Position numbers and translations under genes: made by a program. The notes beneath the pieces were generated by a model that worked only from the letters and a program-made list of their open reading frames with translations, was not told the origin of the DNA and did not search any database. A stretch of 64,000 bases of DNA, taken from the NCBI GenBank assembly GCA_948146395.1, contig OX411558.1:37398850-37462849 (forward strand), read 5' to 3'. Below are positions 53,560 to 63,207 of the stretch, one piece after another. The stretch's first letter is position 1. The number at the start of each line of letters is the position of its first letter. Origin of the DNA: Fragum whitleyi (taxonomy: Eukaryota > Mollusca > Bivalvia > Cardiida > Cardiidae).

Positions 53560-53662
53560 ATAGAGTAAGACCAGACTACACATAATTGTGCAGTCTGGTC
53601 TTTAATTTTACCTTCTGCCAAAGCAGGGATATTCTGGGTTCAGCATGACAAGATCGAGTTAA
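53560..53662. mobile_element. Group A MITE end, decayed
   Basis: GAGGAGGTATAGAGTAAGAC, the palindrome around ATAATTGTGCAGTCTGG, then TGCCAAAGCAGGGATATTC and GGTTCAGCATGACAAGATCG. TTAA follows at about 53659 but GGG is lost. Confidence 0.55.
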
Positions 53663-53771
53663 AATGAGTTCTTACGTCTAAATAAATCTCACAGGATTCT
53701 GCTTCTCAAAAAATACACTCACCTATGCCAGAAGGTTTACCTGCACAAGTCTAGGATTTAAGGGGGGGGGG

Positions 53772-53960
53772 TGTGGAAGTTTATTCTAGGCAGGGGGATT
53801 TGGGGATTGCCCCACTTTTTTCAAAGATCCCCCATGTTTTTGGGATTTGTTGGGGATTTTTTTACTAATAACCAAAGAGAATGATTGCCACATTTCTCCT
53901 TTGCTTCAATTTTTGCGCTGAAATCCCCCACATTTTGAAATCCTAGAATAAACACTGTTG
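53772..53960. mobile_element. hAT-like short MITE
   Basis: AAGTTTATTCTAGGCAGGGG at the left; the right end reads inward CAGTGTTTATTCTAGGATTT. G- and C-block interior like 28599-28759. Confidence 0.5.
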
Positions 53961-54009
53961 GGGGAGGGGAGAGGAAGGGTTTTCAACAGATAATATGATA
54001 ATTGTAAGA

Positions 54010-54232
54010 TATGTTGGACACCTAACAATGGATTCCTGGAATTTCTCACTCTAGTACCATCATCACATCCTTTCCTAGCCTCCAGCTGCTATCCAACATA
54101 GGTCTACGATTATTAATTATCGACCCATTGGTTTGAGACAAATAGTCGGAAAGGATGCTTGCCACTGTCGGGGATTGAACCAGGGCCCTTAAGATTGACA
54201 GTCCAATGCACTACCAATTGCGCTATGAAGGC
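54010..54232 (-). mobile_element. SINE family S
   Basis: ACCTAACAATGGATTCCTGG, CCTAGCCTCCAGCTGCTATC, CCCATTGGTTTGAGACAAAT, then the inverse head GGGGATTGAACCAGGGCCC and CAATTGCGCTATGA. The last 60 bp of the 3' side are missing. Confidence 0.8.
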
Positions 54233-54239
54233 TGCATAC

Positions 54240-55460
54240 TCCAACCTATTCAAGATACAATGTTCATTTAATGCATGATGATAGATACCAAGATAAAAGT
54301 CATTTGAAAGGCCAAGGTCATTTGTCAAGGCCTAAGTTGTGAAAAATTTGCTGTTCTACAAACACATCTTGCTTTAGACTAGAAGTTATATTTTCATTAA
54401 ATGAATGGGGGGAATCCCTTTTATGCTACAGATTTTGACTCGATGCCTAAAATCTTTAAATTATTGTGAAAAAAATAAATTAAAGGGATTTGGGAAAAAC
54501 TACTGTACATGCCTATGAAAATATAAAAAACAAATTTGTTTTGGGCTAAACCTGTATAAATGGTGGGGGAAAATACCAGAAGTAAAGAGTCAATTGAGAG
54601 TTACCCTTAACGATTTTGGCCTCATTGATTGTTCTCTCGGTCACTGACCTACAGAACATTGGCTATTTGTTAGAGCTTGACCCTTTACACATCATCAGCC
54701 ATCAAAATTTTAGATTGGACCCAATATTAAGGAGTTTTAGACAACTTGTTTGTGTGTTTGGGGCTTGTTGTGTCACTATCATTACATAGTGCAGATTGTG
54801 CACCTTCCCATGGTTTCCTGTTGTTTCTCACACTAATAAAACAACATTTTTTCTATGTCACCCACTGCTTAAGTTTAGATGACAACACTTCAAGTTGATA
54901 GTTTAATTTTCTGAATTTATGAAATTGTTTTTTTTTTTGTCTGATAGAAAACATTGTTGCAAATGAAGACATGGCTTAATTAAGCAGTGTTAGTCAGATA
55001 GAAGAGGTATTTTAGATTTCAAGTTAAATTTTTTAAGACTTGCACAGCCCATAAGTTTGTGTCTCATTGAGTCAATTCCAATGAGTTTTCTGTGTTAGCT
55101 GTGACCTAATTTGGCAAGTGCTTTCAAAAGTTACAAGTCCACAATTATTATTAATGCTCGCAAATAAGTGTACCATAAAGTCAAAGGATTTACATGCTCA
55201 TTGTTGGGTTACCAAAGCCTGGTAAAGCAGAAGTTACAAGGATTTGGTAACCCAAAGATGTAATGTGTTCACATTTGCTTAGCACGTGTATCCTTTTGGT
55301 TTTAAGATACAGTTATCTACACGTGTTCATGACAATTGTTGGCTAACTCTTGAAGGAATCCAAACTATTGAAAAGTAAATGAGCATGATAATGTCAAGGC
55401 TAAGCTACGCCCTGCAATTTTAATAATAACACAGAATACATTGATAGTGCAGCTGTCATT
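54240..55460. other. AT-rich sequence, foldback at 55190-55410
   Basis: Within it, ATGCTCATTGTTGGGTTACC near 55192 and GTAAATGAGCATGATAATG near 55376 are inverted, with an inner pair TTGGGTTACCAAA / TTTGGTAACCCAA. They form a probable foldback element, related to 39350-39450. No gene is seen in the rest. Confidence 0.45.
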
Positions 55461-55469
55461 ATAAGCACA

Positions 55470-55700
55470 GTTTTAATTGTTCTGGATACTGTTCCAGGCA
55501 GTCATGGGTTTGATCCTCGGTGTTGGCATGCTCAGTCATTCTTTCTGACAACTTGCTCCCACCAACAGGTTGATAATTGCAAATCTTTGTCAGATGAGCA
55601 GCTAAAGTCTGGAAAGCTGGTATGTTGTGGTAGAACTGGTGAGGGAATTAACGGGAATTCATGGTTAAGTGCTCCAGCTGACACAATATATCTGAAAATT
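55470..55700 (+). mobile_element. SINE family S, degraded
   Basis: GTCATGGGTTTGATCCTCGG (box B), TCCCACCAACAGGTTGATAA, TTAAGTGCTCCAGCTGACAC and ATATATCTGAAAATTG. It ends about 80 bp before the best exon candidate. Confidence 0.65.
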
Positions 55701-55779
55701 GTAAAATTGATGTTGATACAGAAGAGCTTAATTATGGAATAATCTCTTCAAGTACATGTACTTTGATATTTTTATTCAG

Positions 55780-56004
55780 ACTCCATAGAAGAACTGATAG
55801 AACCAAAGCCTGTCACACCTAACTTGCTTAGACTAGAACCCCGACCAATCTCCTCAACAACAATAAACTTGTCCCAGGCGCAGGGAAATGATCAGATTAT
55901 AACTCGAACTGACTCGAACAACACCCCCATGTCGACAGCCATTTTACCTCAGTTTGGTCTACAGAATTTCTACCCAGGCAGTCTGATGAACACGCCTAAT
56001 GAAG
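55780..56004 (+). CDS. Candidate internal exon of an unidentified gene
   Basis: A 225-bp segment, open in one frame, bounded by TTTTTATTCAG (acceptor) and GGTACGT (donor GTACGT at 56005). It enters and leaves in phase 1, so it could be skipped without a frameshift. The product starts SIEELIEPKPVTPNLLRLEP and ends GLQNFYPGSLMNTPNE. It is polar, Pro/Ser/Thr/Asn-rich and probably disordered, with an acidic start. GC content and codon use stand out from the AT-rich flanks. A frame extending from TTG at 55824 to 56027 simply reads through the donor. Phase fits the candidate exon at 38240-38382, joining as aspartate. I do not recognise the protein. Confidence 0.5.
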
Positions 56005-56052
56005 GTACGTCCAATTGGGGTTTTTAATCATCCTGCCAGAGCTGGTCTTATA

Positions 56053-56304
56053 TGTGAACGGTCACGCGAATAGGGACCATCTGGGTTGTGCGTTGAGTTT
56101 GGACCCTACTCAGACTGCGCAGATTGCGCAGACTGACTAGGGTCGAACTTTTCAAAATATGCTTATTTTCTGAATCTAGAATGGTAAATTTACCTCCCTG
56201 TGAAAGAATTTTTGAAATGTGACTCCTAATTGACATGTACTGGAACCAATCTCATTTTCAAATATTTATTTCTCAGATGGTCCTTTTTGGAGTGACGGGT
56301 CACA
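56053..56304. mobile_element. Family G MITE, complete
   Basis: TGTGAACGGTCACGCGAATA at the left and GGAGTGACGGGTCACA at the right, inverted, with TA outside each. Interior CAGACTGCGCAGATTGCGCA and TATTTTCTGAATCTAGAATG as in the family. It starts 48 bp after the candidate exon donor. Confidence 0.75.
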
Positions 56305-56729
56305 TATATAGATATCAGCTTCTCTGTCTGTCTGTCAGTCTGTCCATATGTACATATGTATGTTCACATCTTATGAATGCAACTCCTACATTTTTTGACG
56401 GATTTGCTAGCCACCTGACCTTAATAACATATAATTATAATTTGGAGATATTCTGCAACATAATTTATGTGATTGATCATATTGTGACTGGCACTCATGT
56501 TTACCTTCTTTGAGAGGGTCCTGAAAAAGGGGCAGTTCCCAATGCCAAAATGTAAAAATACAAAAAAAATCTCTGAAATTTAGAAAATGATTCAAGATTA
56601 ACAAAAGTCCATGATCTTACAAGTTAATTTATAATCATAGTAAAAATTAAGATCTAAGACGTCTTTGACATAAAGCTTCCAAAATACTAAGGGAGGGGGG
56701 GTGGAGGGGGCGTGGCATTCTGGAATTTT

Positions 56730-56945
56730 AAAAGGGCCAATAGCCCAAGATGCTCTAGAATGAACTTCGAGAGTTATGGATAAGTGTTGCACCGAGTCTA
56801 ATCAATGAGCATTTATAGATAAAGGGTGTTCAAAAGGGCCAGGATCCAAAAATTGAATCCTTCTAGATTGAACATTGAGAGTTATGGATAAGTGTCTTGC
56901 CGAGTCTAATCAATGAGTACTTAAAGATAAAGGGTGTTCGAGATG
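56730..56945 (+). repeat. Two-copy tandem duplication, about 108 bp
   Basis: GAGTTATGGATAAGTGT, GAGTCTAATCAATGAG and GATAAAGGGTGTTC recur at a spacing of about 108 bp with small changes. A G-rich run precedes it at about 56693. Confidence 0.75.
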
Positions 56946-57050
56946 AAAGTACACAATTCAGGTGGTTGGAGGGGCGGCCATATAAACATGTGGCTGAAAT
57001 AGGTTATCTCAGGTCACTCGTTAGAACGTGGTCAAGGTGAACTCCAGGGC

Positions 57051-57440
57051 TACCGATAGAGGGAAAGTATTTTAGATTTTAAAATTGAATATTTTAATAA
57101 ATACTTGACTGAAGCTAATATCTTGGATGCCCATTTTAACCCTTTGCTGTTTAATCCCTGCTTTTTACGTGCCTGTAATTTTATGATTGAGAAAACATTG
57201 TGAAAAAAGAAGAAATTGCTCCTGACAAGCAATTTCTTCTTTTTCCACACTATTTTTTACCCTACTGGATGGTTATTTTTCAACTTAAATCCACTTTAAA
57301 TTTTCGTCTGCAAAACCTTTGAATTTGGACAGGTCCAAAATTTTGTAAAACAGGAAAGGGTTAATAGTCTCGTCGAGACAATTCAAATGGGTACCCACAA
57401 CATAGGGTTTTGATGAAAGATAAAGATTTAAGACTGGTTT
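57051..57440. mobile_element. Family K MITE split by a group B MITE
   Basis: The left terminus, with CTACCGATAGAGGGAAAGTA, runs to GGATGCCCATT at 57135. The right half resumes at 57365 with AGTCTCGTCGAGACAATTC and ATGGGTACCCACAACATAG. The insert is 57136-57364. Confidence 0.7.
57136..57364. mobile_element. Group B MITE, complete, nested in family K
   Basis: TTAACCCTTTGCTGTTTAAT and CAGGAAAGGGTTAA, with TTAA at both borders. Hairpin GAAGAAATTGCTCCTGACAA / GCAATTTCTTC. 229 bp and well preserved. Confidence 0.85.
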
Positions 57441-57777
57441 TAGCCTTTTATCAGATAAAACTTTTTGATGAATGGTCAGATATATTTTTCCTAATTATCC
57501 TTAAAAAGGAACATTTTTCTATTAAAAAGGTTTTGTAGAGCTTACAAAGTCAATGAGGAAAGTGTCCTATTCGTATTGATATAAAATAATCAATTAACTT
57601 TTTCACATTTTGTTAATTTTAAGTCAGAGCTTGAATTAACTGTGGACCATTCAAGTGTCAAGTGTTGTCCTTATTTTACCTTAGCTTGATAAGCTAAGCT
57701 TATGATAAAAGGAAGTGGTCAGGTTATATCCTCAAGGGGTCACTGTTCGATTGTGCTGAAATTTCAGGTAGTTTGAC

Positions 57778-57963
57778 AAAGGTAAAGATAAGAGGGGGTA
57801 TTTCCAGTCTAAAATCTAGATTTCTCATTAAAGCTTTTATTGTGGGTACTCGTTTAAATGGTGAGACGTTTTCAATAAGTATTCCACAAAGTAGAAATTT
57901 TGCAAGTATTGTTGAAATAATTCAATTTGAAAAGAAATACTTCCTCTATGTGTTGCTCTGGTT
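57778..57963. mobile_element. Family K MITE
   Basis: GGTAAAGATAAGAGGGGGTA at the left and ACTTCCTCTATGTGTTGCTC at the right. TGTGGGTACTCGTTTAAAT lies in the centre. The hairpin right arm is decayed. Confidence 0.6.
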
Positions 57964-58615
57964 TGAGAACATGGGAGCTTCAAAATTGAGAAGAAAATTG
58001 TAGAAGACCAGATTGCCATGCAAGACAAATTTTACAATCAAGCGTGCCAGGGCAAATGATTGGTCCAGTCTAAACAACTCCAAAACTATTCCCTATATAT
58101 TGGATGGAGATGAAGCTAAACTTACTCAAGCTGCCATAGGATAAAAACCTGCCTTTAAATTTGGTATAATGTAACAGCTTGGCGATATTTTTGCGCAGCA
58201 TGTTATACAGTATTTTTGAAATACAGTGAAATAACCTTGAAATAGACCAGGCCTGAAGCGATTTGGCCTATCAGAGAACAGTATTTCAAAAGTATATATT
58301 GAATATATAAGTCCAAGCTATATATTTACAGATGTACGATGGTAGTGTGTTGTGCACGTGGATCTCGACAGGTTTTGCTTGCCGAGTCATTTCAAAAAGA
58401 TAACAAGCATTGTATGCGAGCACTTCTTTTGCAAAGACTTTCTACAGTGGCAAAAATGAAAAAGATCTGCAATAAGTAACGAAAATAGTTTAACAAGTTA
58501 TTTCAGTGTATTTACACATGTTAATAATACTTTAGCTAAATTTACCTTTTTTCAACGCAAAGAAGTTTGGGGGGAAAATACAGAGAATGTTAGAAAAGCA
58601 TGGTCTAAGTCAGAT
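57964..58615. other. AT-rich sequence without recognised features
   Basis: No element or credible frame recognised. Confidence 0.5.
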
Positions 58616-58625
58616 AGAAAATCTC

Positions 58626-58690
58626 GTGCCGCGGTATATGGGAAATAGCCAATGCTAAAGCTCGTGTCTATTTCCCATATACCATGGCTC
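58626..58690. repeat. Hairpin
   Basis: GCCGCGGTATATGGGAAATAG faces CTATTTCCCATATACCATGG around a loop of about 20 bases. Confidence 0.7.
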
Positions 58691-59024
58691 TTGTTTTCCA
58701 TCCTAAACATAACCTAAATCATGTAGCAAGGCTGTTTGATAATTTCTTTTTTGAGCAGGATATGTGATAAGGGTGATAGAAAGAGACAAAGTCAATTTAT
58801 AAAAAAAATATTTGAAATGTCGACTTCATGAACAAAATCAAGAGTAATGCATGTTGGTGCAAGTATGGTCGGCTGTTGAACCCAAGACAGTAGATTAGAA
58901 ATTCAAATAAAAAGAGGAATAGTTCATATAAACATCACATTTAGAATTATATACCACTTAAAAGTCATTTGATAGTGAACAGATTTTCCAAGTTTCAAGG
59001 GATTGCCTAATGTATTACCATAGG

Positions 59025-59379
59025 CAGGGGTGTCGAATTCCAATGCCCGACTTGTCCGACGCGGGCTTTTCCGCTTGCGGGCAAGTACATTTTTCTATGC
59101 CACTTGTCCGTGGACAAGTATACTCCAGAGCAAATCTTGATACAGTTCTTTAAAGATCTAGGAGGAAAGACATCCTTTTGTTTGTATGAAAGGGGAGAAA
59201 TCATTGTCTTTAATGAAGAAAATGCTGGGATACAGCAATTTCTTTATTAAAAACAATGTTTTTCTCAATATTTATTATTTCATTTTTTGTGGGCAAGTTC
59301 ATTTTTATCCTGTCAAGTAGAAAATTGACTTTCACTTGTCCATGGACAAGTGGAGAAAAGTTGTTTTTCCACACCCCTG
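59025..59379. mobile_element. Family D hAT/P-like MITE with exact 7-bp duplication
   Basis: CAGGGGTGTCGAATTCCAAT at the left and TTTCCACACCCCTG at the right. CCATAGG is present exactly at 59018-59024 and 59380-59386. Subterminal ACTTGTCCGTGGACAAGT and ACTTGTCCATGGACAAGT are both intact. The hAT superfamily normally gives 8 bp; 7 bp is also seen in P-type elements, so the class stays open. Confidence 0.82.
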
Positions 59380-59419
59380 CCATAGGTATTGCATTAATTG
59401 TCAAAAGGTCTTTGTACAG

Positions 59420-59550
59420 GGCAATGAAATAAACAACAACAACAATATTCCTGCATTGAAATAAGCAACAACAACAATATTCCTGCAATGAAATAAACAA
59501 AAACAACAATATTCCTGCATTGAAATAAACAACAACAACAATATTCCTGA
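59420..59550 (+). repeat. 32-bp minisatellite, four units
   Basis: TGAAATAAACAACAACAAC followed by AATATTCCTGCAT. ATTCCTG starts at 59447, 59479, 59511 and 59543. Confidence 0.9.
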
Positions 59551-59609
59551 CAATAACAACAATGCTACAAAAGCAATACCTTGGATTTTCTTTGAATACT
59601 AAATTTGAT

Positions 59610-60150
59610 AATAAAAGCACCGCCTAAAGTTGCCCTCAATGCTAAGCTGTTTAGTACTGGATAGTAGGTTAAAATAAAAAAAGGGGCATAATTTGCACAA
59701 AATAAATTAAGTTATCCCCCTTGTTAGTATATGTTACTCTTTTGATAATGTGTGCTAAGTTTCAAGTGAAGGTCTTCAGTCATGTAGAGCAAGAAATATC
59801 ACAAAATGTCAAAGTTTTCGTACAACTACAACAACAACAATGATAACAACACCAAGGCTATAGCAATACCTTAATCCTTGTCATGCTGAATAAATTTTGG
59901 CAAAAAATTTTCATCAAAATCAAAGGACAAAAAGCACTGAAAGTACCAACTGTAGGTAAATTTTATTTGAAAAACTAAATCTATTGACAATCCTTGGTTG
60001 AAGGTGAGAAACAGGTGTTGTAGACTAACATCAGACTGCACAAATGTGCAGGCTAATGTTTGTCTATAGCTCCTGCCAAAGCAGCAATATTCCGAGTGCA
60101 GCATGACAAGGGTTAAGTTTTCTCTGAAAACGGCCTTTCTAAGAATGGAC
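59610..60150 (+). mobile_element. Element T1 split by a group A MITE
   Basis: AAAAGCACCGCCTAAAGTTG, GGGGCATAATTTGCACAAAA and CTATAGCAATACC up to 59870. It resumes at 60117 with GTTTTCTCTGAAAACGGCC. The joined ending matches AGCAATACCTCGGGTTTTCT at 17551. Confidence 0.75.
59871..60116. mobile_element. Group A MITE, complete, nested in T1
   Basis: Inverted relative to 39804-40050: TTAATCCTTGTCATGCTGAA at the left with TAAATTTTGGC next to it; AGCAGCAATATTCCGAGTG and CAGCATGACAAGGGTTAA at the right. TTAA at both borders, 246 bp. Its central palindrome around CTGCACAAATGTGCAGG is kept. Confidence 0.85.
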
Positions 60151-60309
60151 CAATCAGAAGCTAAACTGGTTGAAATGTCAAGAAAATTAAAAGAAACTGG
60201 ATTAGGATTAAGGGTTTTGGAAATAAAAATTCTTTCGATCATATGGTGTCCTTATTTGTCCTCTACTACGGGCCCTGATAAGAGAACTGAACAAGTTTAT
60301 TTGAACTTA

Positions 60310-60765
60310 TTATAGCTCCAGGTAACCTACCTATCAGAATGTTATCTTAATAGATTTAAAGCTCGAGATAAAGGGAGGAAATTCTGTTGAGAAATAAAAA
60401 AAATGTATAAAACAATAATGATAATTTGCTTGTCCAATATATTCAAAAAATTATGTAAATGGACTTTAAGGCGCCTATACATTTTGAATATTACTGACAA
60501 TGATATTGATTCAATTAGCTAGTTTAATGAATGATATTGTCAGGATTTTTTAAAAAAATATTCTTGTATGGATAATGAAAACAGCTAGGTTCAAGTTGTA
60601 GATTCAATAATACTAGCAATTACCGGTACATTAATTGTTAATATAATATTGCATGTTCCATTTTAGTACCCATATTTCCTCTAATAATAGAGCCCTCCTT
60701 CATAGTAGCACCCATACATATTTTGTTAAGAAAACCCACTTCAAATGCCTAAATTTAAGGAACTT
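60310..60765. other. AT-rich sequence without recognised features
   Basis: Nothing assigned. Confidence 0.5.
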
Positions 60766-60769
60766 TTTG

Positions 60770-60866
60770 AGACTTTTTCTTTAATTTGAGATGAATTTTC
60801 TCTAAACGATCATTTTTATGATTGTTTAGAGGAAATTCACCTTAAATTAAAGGGAAAAGGGCCTAA
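60770..60866. repeat. Foldback hairpin
   Basis: CTTTAATTTGAGATGAATTT and CTCTAAACGATCATT face AATGATT-type TGATTGTTTAGAG and GAAATTCACCTTAAATTAAA. Confidence 0.6.
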
Positions 60867-60891
60867 AAGACATCAATTTTAGTGTTTTTTT

Positions 60892-61640
60892 AGCTCCACT
60901 GGCTCAAAGCCACTGGGGCTATTGTCATGGCGTTGTGTCTGTCGTGCGGTCGTCCGTCCGTCTGTCCGTCCATCCCTGCATGCGTCCGGTCGTAAACTTT
61001 TTCTTTAAAAATCTTTTCCTCAGAAACAACTGGATGAATTTCAACCACACTTCACAGGAATGATCCTTGGGTGACCCTCTTTCAAGTTGTTCAAGAAATT
61101 TTGATCCAATGAAAAACATGGATTTAATGGGCTTGGCTAATTTCCAAATATGGTAAAAAGTGAGATTTCTCAGATTCTAATTGATGGATACAAATTAAAT
61201 TTTACATAAATGATCCTTGGGTGACCCTTTATCAGTCTACAAAAATTATTATGATCGGATGAAAAATATGCATTTTATGGGCGGGGGTCATTTCTCAATA
61301 TGTTATATAGTGGAAACTTTGCAAATTATTTTCTCAGAATGTAATTGATGGATATCAACCAAATTTCACTGGAATGATCCTTGAGTAAACCTTAATCAGT
61401 CTACCAAAAATTATTGTGATCGGATGAAAAATATGTATTTTATGGGCGGAGGTCTCTATATGATATATAGTGAAAACTTTAAAAAACATTTTCTCAGAAT
61501 GGAATTGATGGACATCAACCAAATTTCACTGGAATGATCCTTGAGTGAACCTTTATCATGCAGCAAAAAATTAATGTCATTGGATGAAAAATATGTCTTT
61601 TATGGGCAGAGGTCATTTCTCTATATGTTATATAGTGGAA
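60892..61640 (+). mobile_element. Element T2, opposite orientation to 19230-20875
   Basis: Starts TAGCTCCACTGGCTCAAAGC, CTATTGTCATGGCGTTGTG and a GTCCGTCCGTCTGTCC run. Units then carry GATCCTTGGGTGACCC and ATTTTATGGGCGGGGGTCAT, with GGTC words at 61286, 61451 and 61611 (165 and 160 bp). It ends by decay at about 61640. Confidence 0.75.
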
Positions 61641-62064
61641 ACTTTGATATTCATTTCAATATCAGTAAAATTCAAAATATCTTAAAATCTAGGCAAACCT
61701 TAGATTTGCTATTTCAAGAATCTCAAGCCTGTGGAGCGACTCAAGCCATTCATGGCTTTCTAGTTTTTTTAATCAGAAAATGCTTACTAAATAAAATCTC
61801 CCTGACCATGTTATGTATCGCTCTCGGGAGTGTTTATTAGGAGAAATACAGTATTCAATATTGATTGTCAGTATTGAGAAGTGTCAATTATTTTTGATAA
61901 GATTGGATTTTGAAATGGTATAAATTAATCAGTCTTATCTTAAATTTAAGATAATTTATGAACTCATACTTATGTGAAATCAATAAAAAGGTTGGTCATC
62001 ATAATTTTAATTACCTATGAAAATTGTCATGATGACAAGCAGTTTATCATTTTTGATGTCAAGA
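61641..62064. other. AT-rich sequence without recognised features
   Basis: A 99-codon frame at 61541-61840 starts inside the T2 repeat and is not credible as a gene. Confidence 0.45.
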
Positions 62065-62254
62065 GGTACATATAAGGAGTATTTCCAGTCTAAAAATCTT
62101 TATTTCATATTAAAACCATATAATAAATTGGGTACTCATTTGAATTGTCTGATTGGGACGATTTCAATGACTACCCACAATATAGGATTTGTGCAAGTAT
62201 AATTGAGATAATTCAATAAATTGATTGAAAATGGATTCCCTCTAAACGTAGCTT
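62065..62254. mobile_element. Family K MITE, complete but diverged
   Basis: GGTACATATAAGGAGTATTT at the left and ATTCCCTCTAAACGTAGCTT at the right. The central hairpin is GGGTACTCATTTGAATTGTC / GACGATTTCAATGACTACCC. Confidence 0.65.
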
Positions 62255-62353
62255 TGATGTCCTTAGCAAGTAGTTATAAACTGCATGACACATAGCATTT
62301 AAAACCTTTTGAGCACTGTGGTATCAATTTAAAGTGATGCCACTTCGAGAGGT

Positions 62354-62420
62354 CAGCGCAACATCGTTGTAAGTGCCTATTTATATATAGGCACTTACAA
62401 TAGTGTTGTACTGACCCATT
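62354..62420. repeat. Hairpin family P
   Basis: GAGGTCAGCGCAACATCGTT and GTAAGTGCCTAT face ATAGGCACTTAC and AATAGTGTTGTACTGACCC. Confidence 0.75.
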
Positions 62421-62514
62421 GAGTTGCACATTGAAAAAAAATGTCGGTGAACTTTATTTTTGGATTGTCCTGGCATGTACATAGCAACTGCATGGGTACT
62501 TAAAACCTTCTATA

Positions 62515-62715
62515 ACCCTTAATTAACCTGGAATATTCCTGTTTTGGCAGATGATATAGACAAAGATCAACCTGCACATATGTGTAGTCTGATCTTAGTC
62601 TAGACCACTTGTTTGTCTTGTTTTACAATGAACTATATAAAAAATTAATTTTCTAGAAAAATAATGGCATACAAGTTTTTCATTCAGTTACCTTTGGTCA
62701 AGCCTTAATTAAGGT
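62515..62715. mobile_element. Group A MITE, decayed
   Basis: CTGGAATATTCCTGTTTTGG, ATAGACAAAGATCAACCTG and ACATATGTGTAGTCTGATC are recognisable. The TTAACCC ends are replaced by TTAATTAACC and AAGCCTTAATTAAGG. Confidence 0.5.
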
Positions 62716-63205
62716 GACGTTGATTTAAAGATTTAAAACAATCGTCAATGTACTTTAAAAGTGCAAATGGTCAATGAAGATAGAAAATAATTGTAACTGA
62801 GAGACCACAATCTCACTTCAAAACTGACACTATAAATCCGTGATTCACTCCATGATTAGGCACTAATGATAATAGTACAACCAAAGGTGCAAATTACTGT
62901 ACAGTATTTTTGGTACATACTTTTAAGCAGATCTTTCTGCAAACTGTTTATCTTAATCAATCATTTGATAACATATATTATTATCAAGTAACTGTACAAT
63001 CATGTTAGATTTGAATAAAATTACAATATGTAAATATAGTCATGAATAATGTTTATTACCACATGCCCTGTTGAGTGTAGGAACTTATTCTTTAGATTTT
63101 GGTCGTCATTTTCAAACTGAACTCAAAAGTACAATCATGATATTTAAATTAATTTTAAGCCCGAATCTACTGCAGCAGCTTTTTGAACCATAGTGGAGAA
63201 AAAAT
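62716..63205. other. AT-rich sequence without recognised features
   Basis: Nothing assigned. Confidence 0.5.
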
Positions 63206-63207
63206 AT

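Noticed and set aside
59210..60242. Minus-strand frames of 136 and 123 codons
   Set aside because: One spans the 32-bp minisatellite and a family D MITE; the other spans a group A MITE. Both are by-products of mobile DNA.
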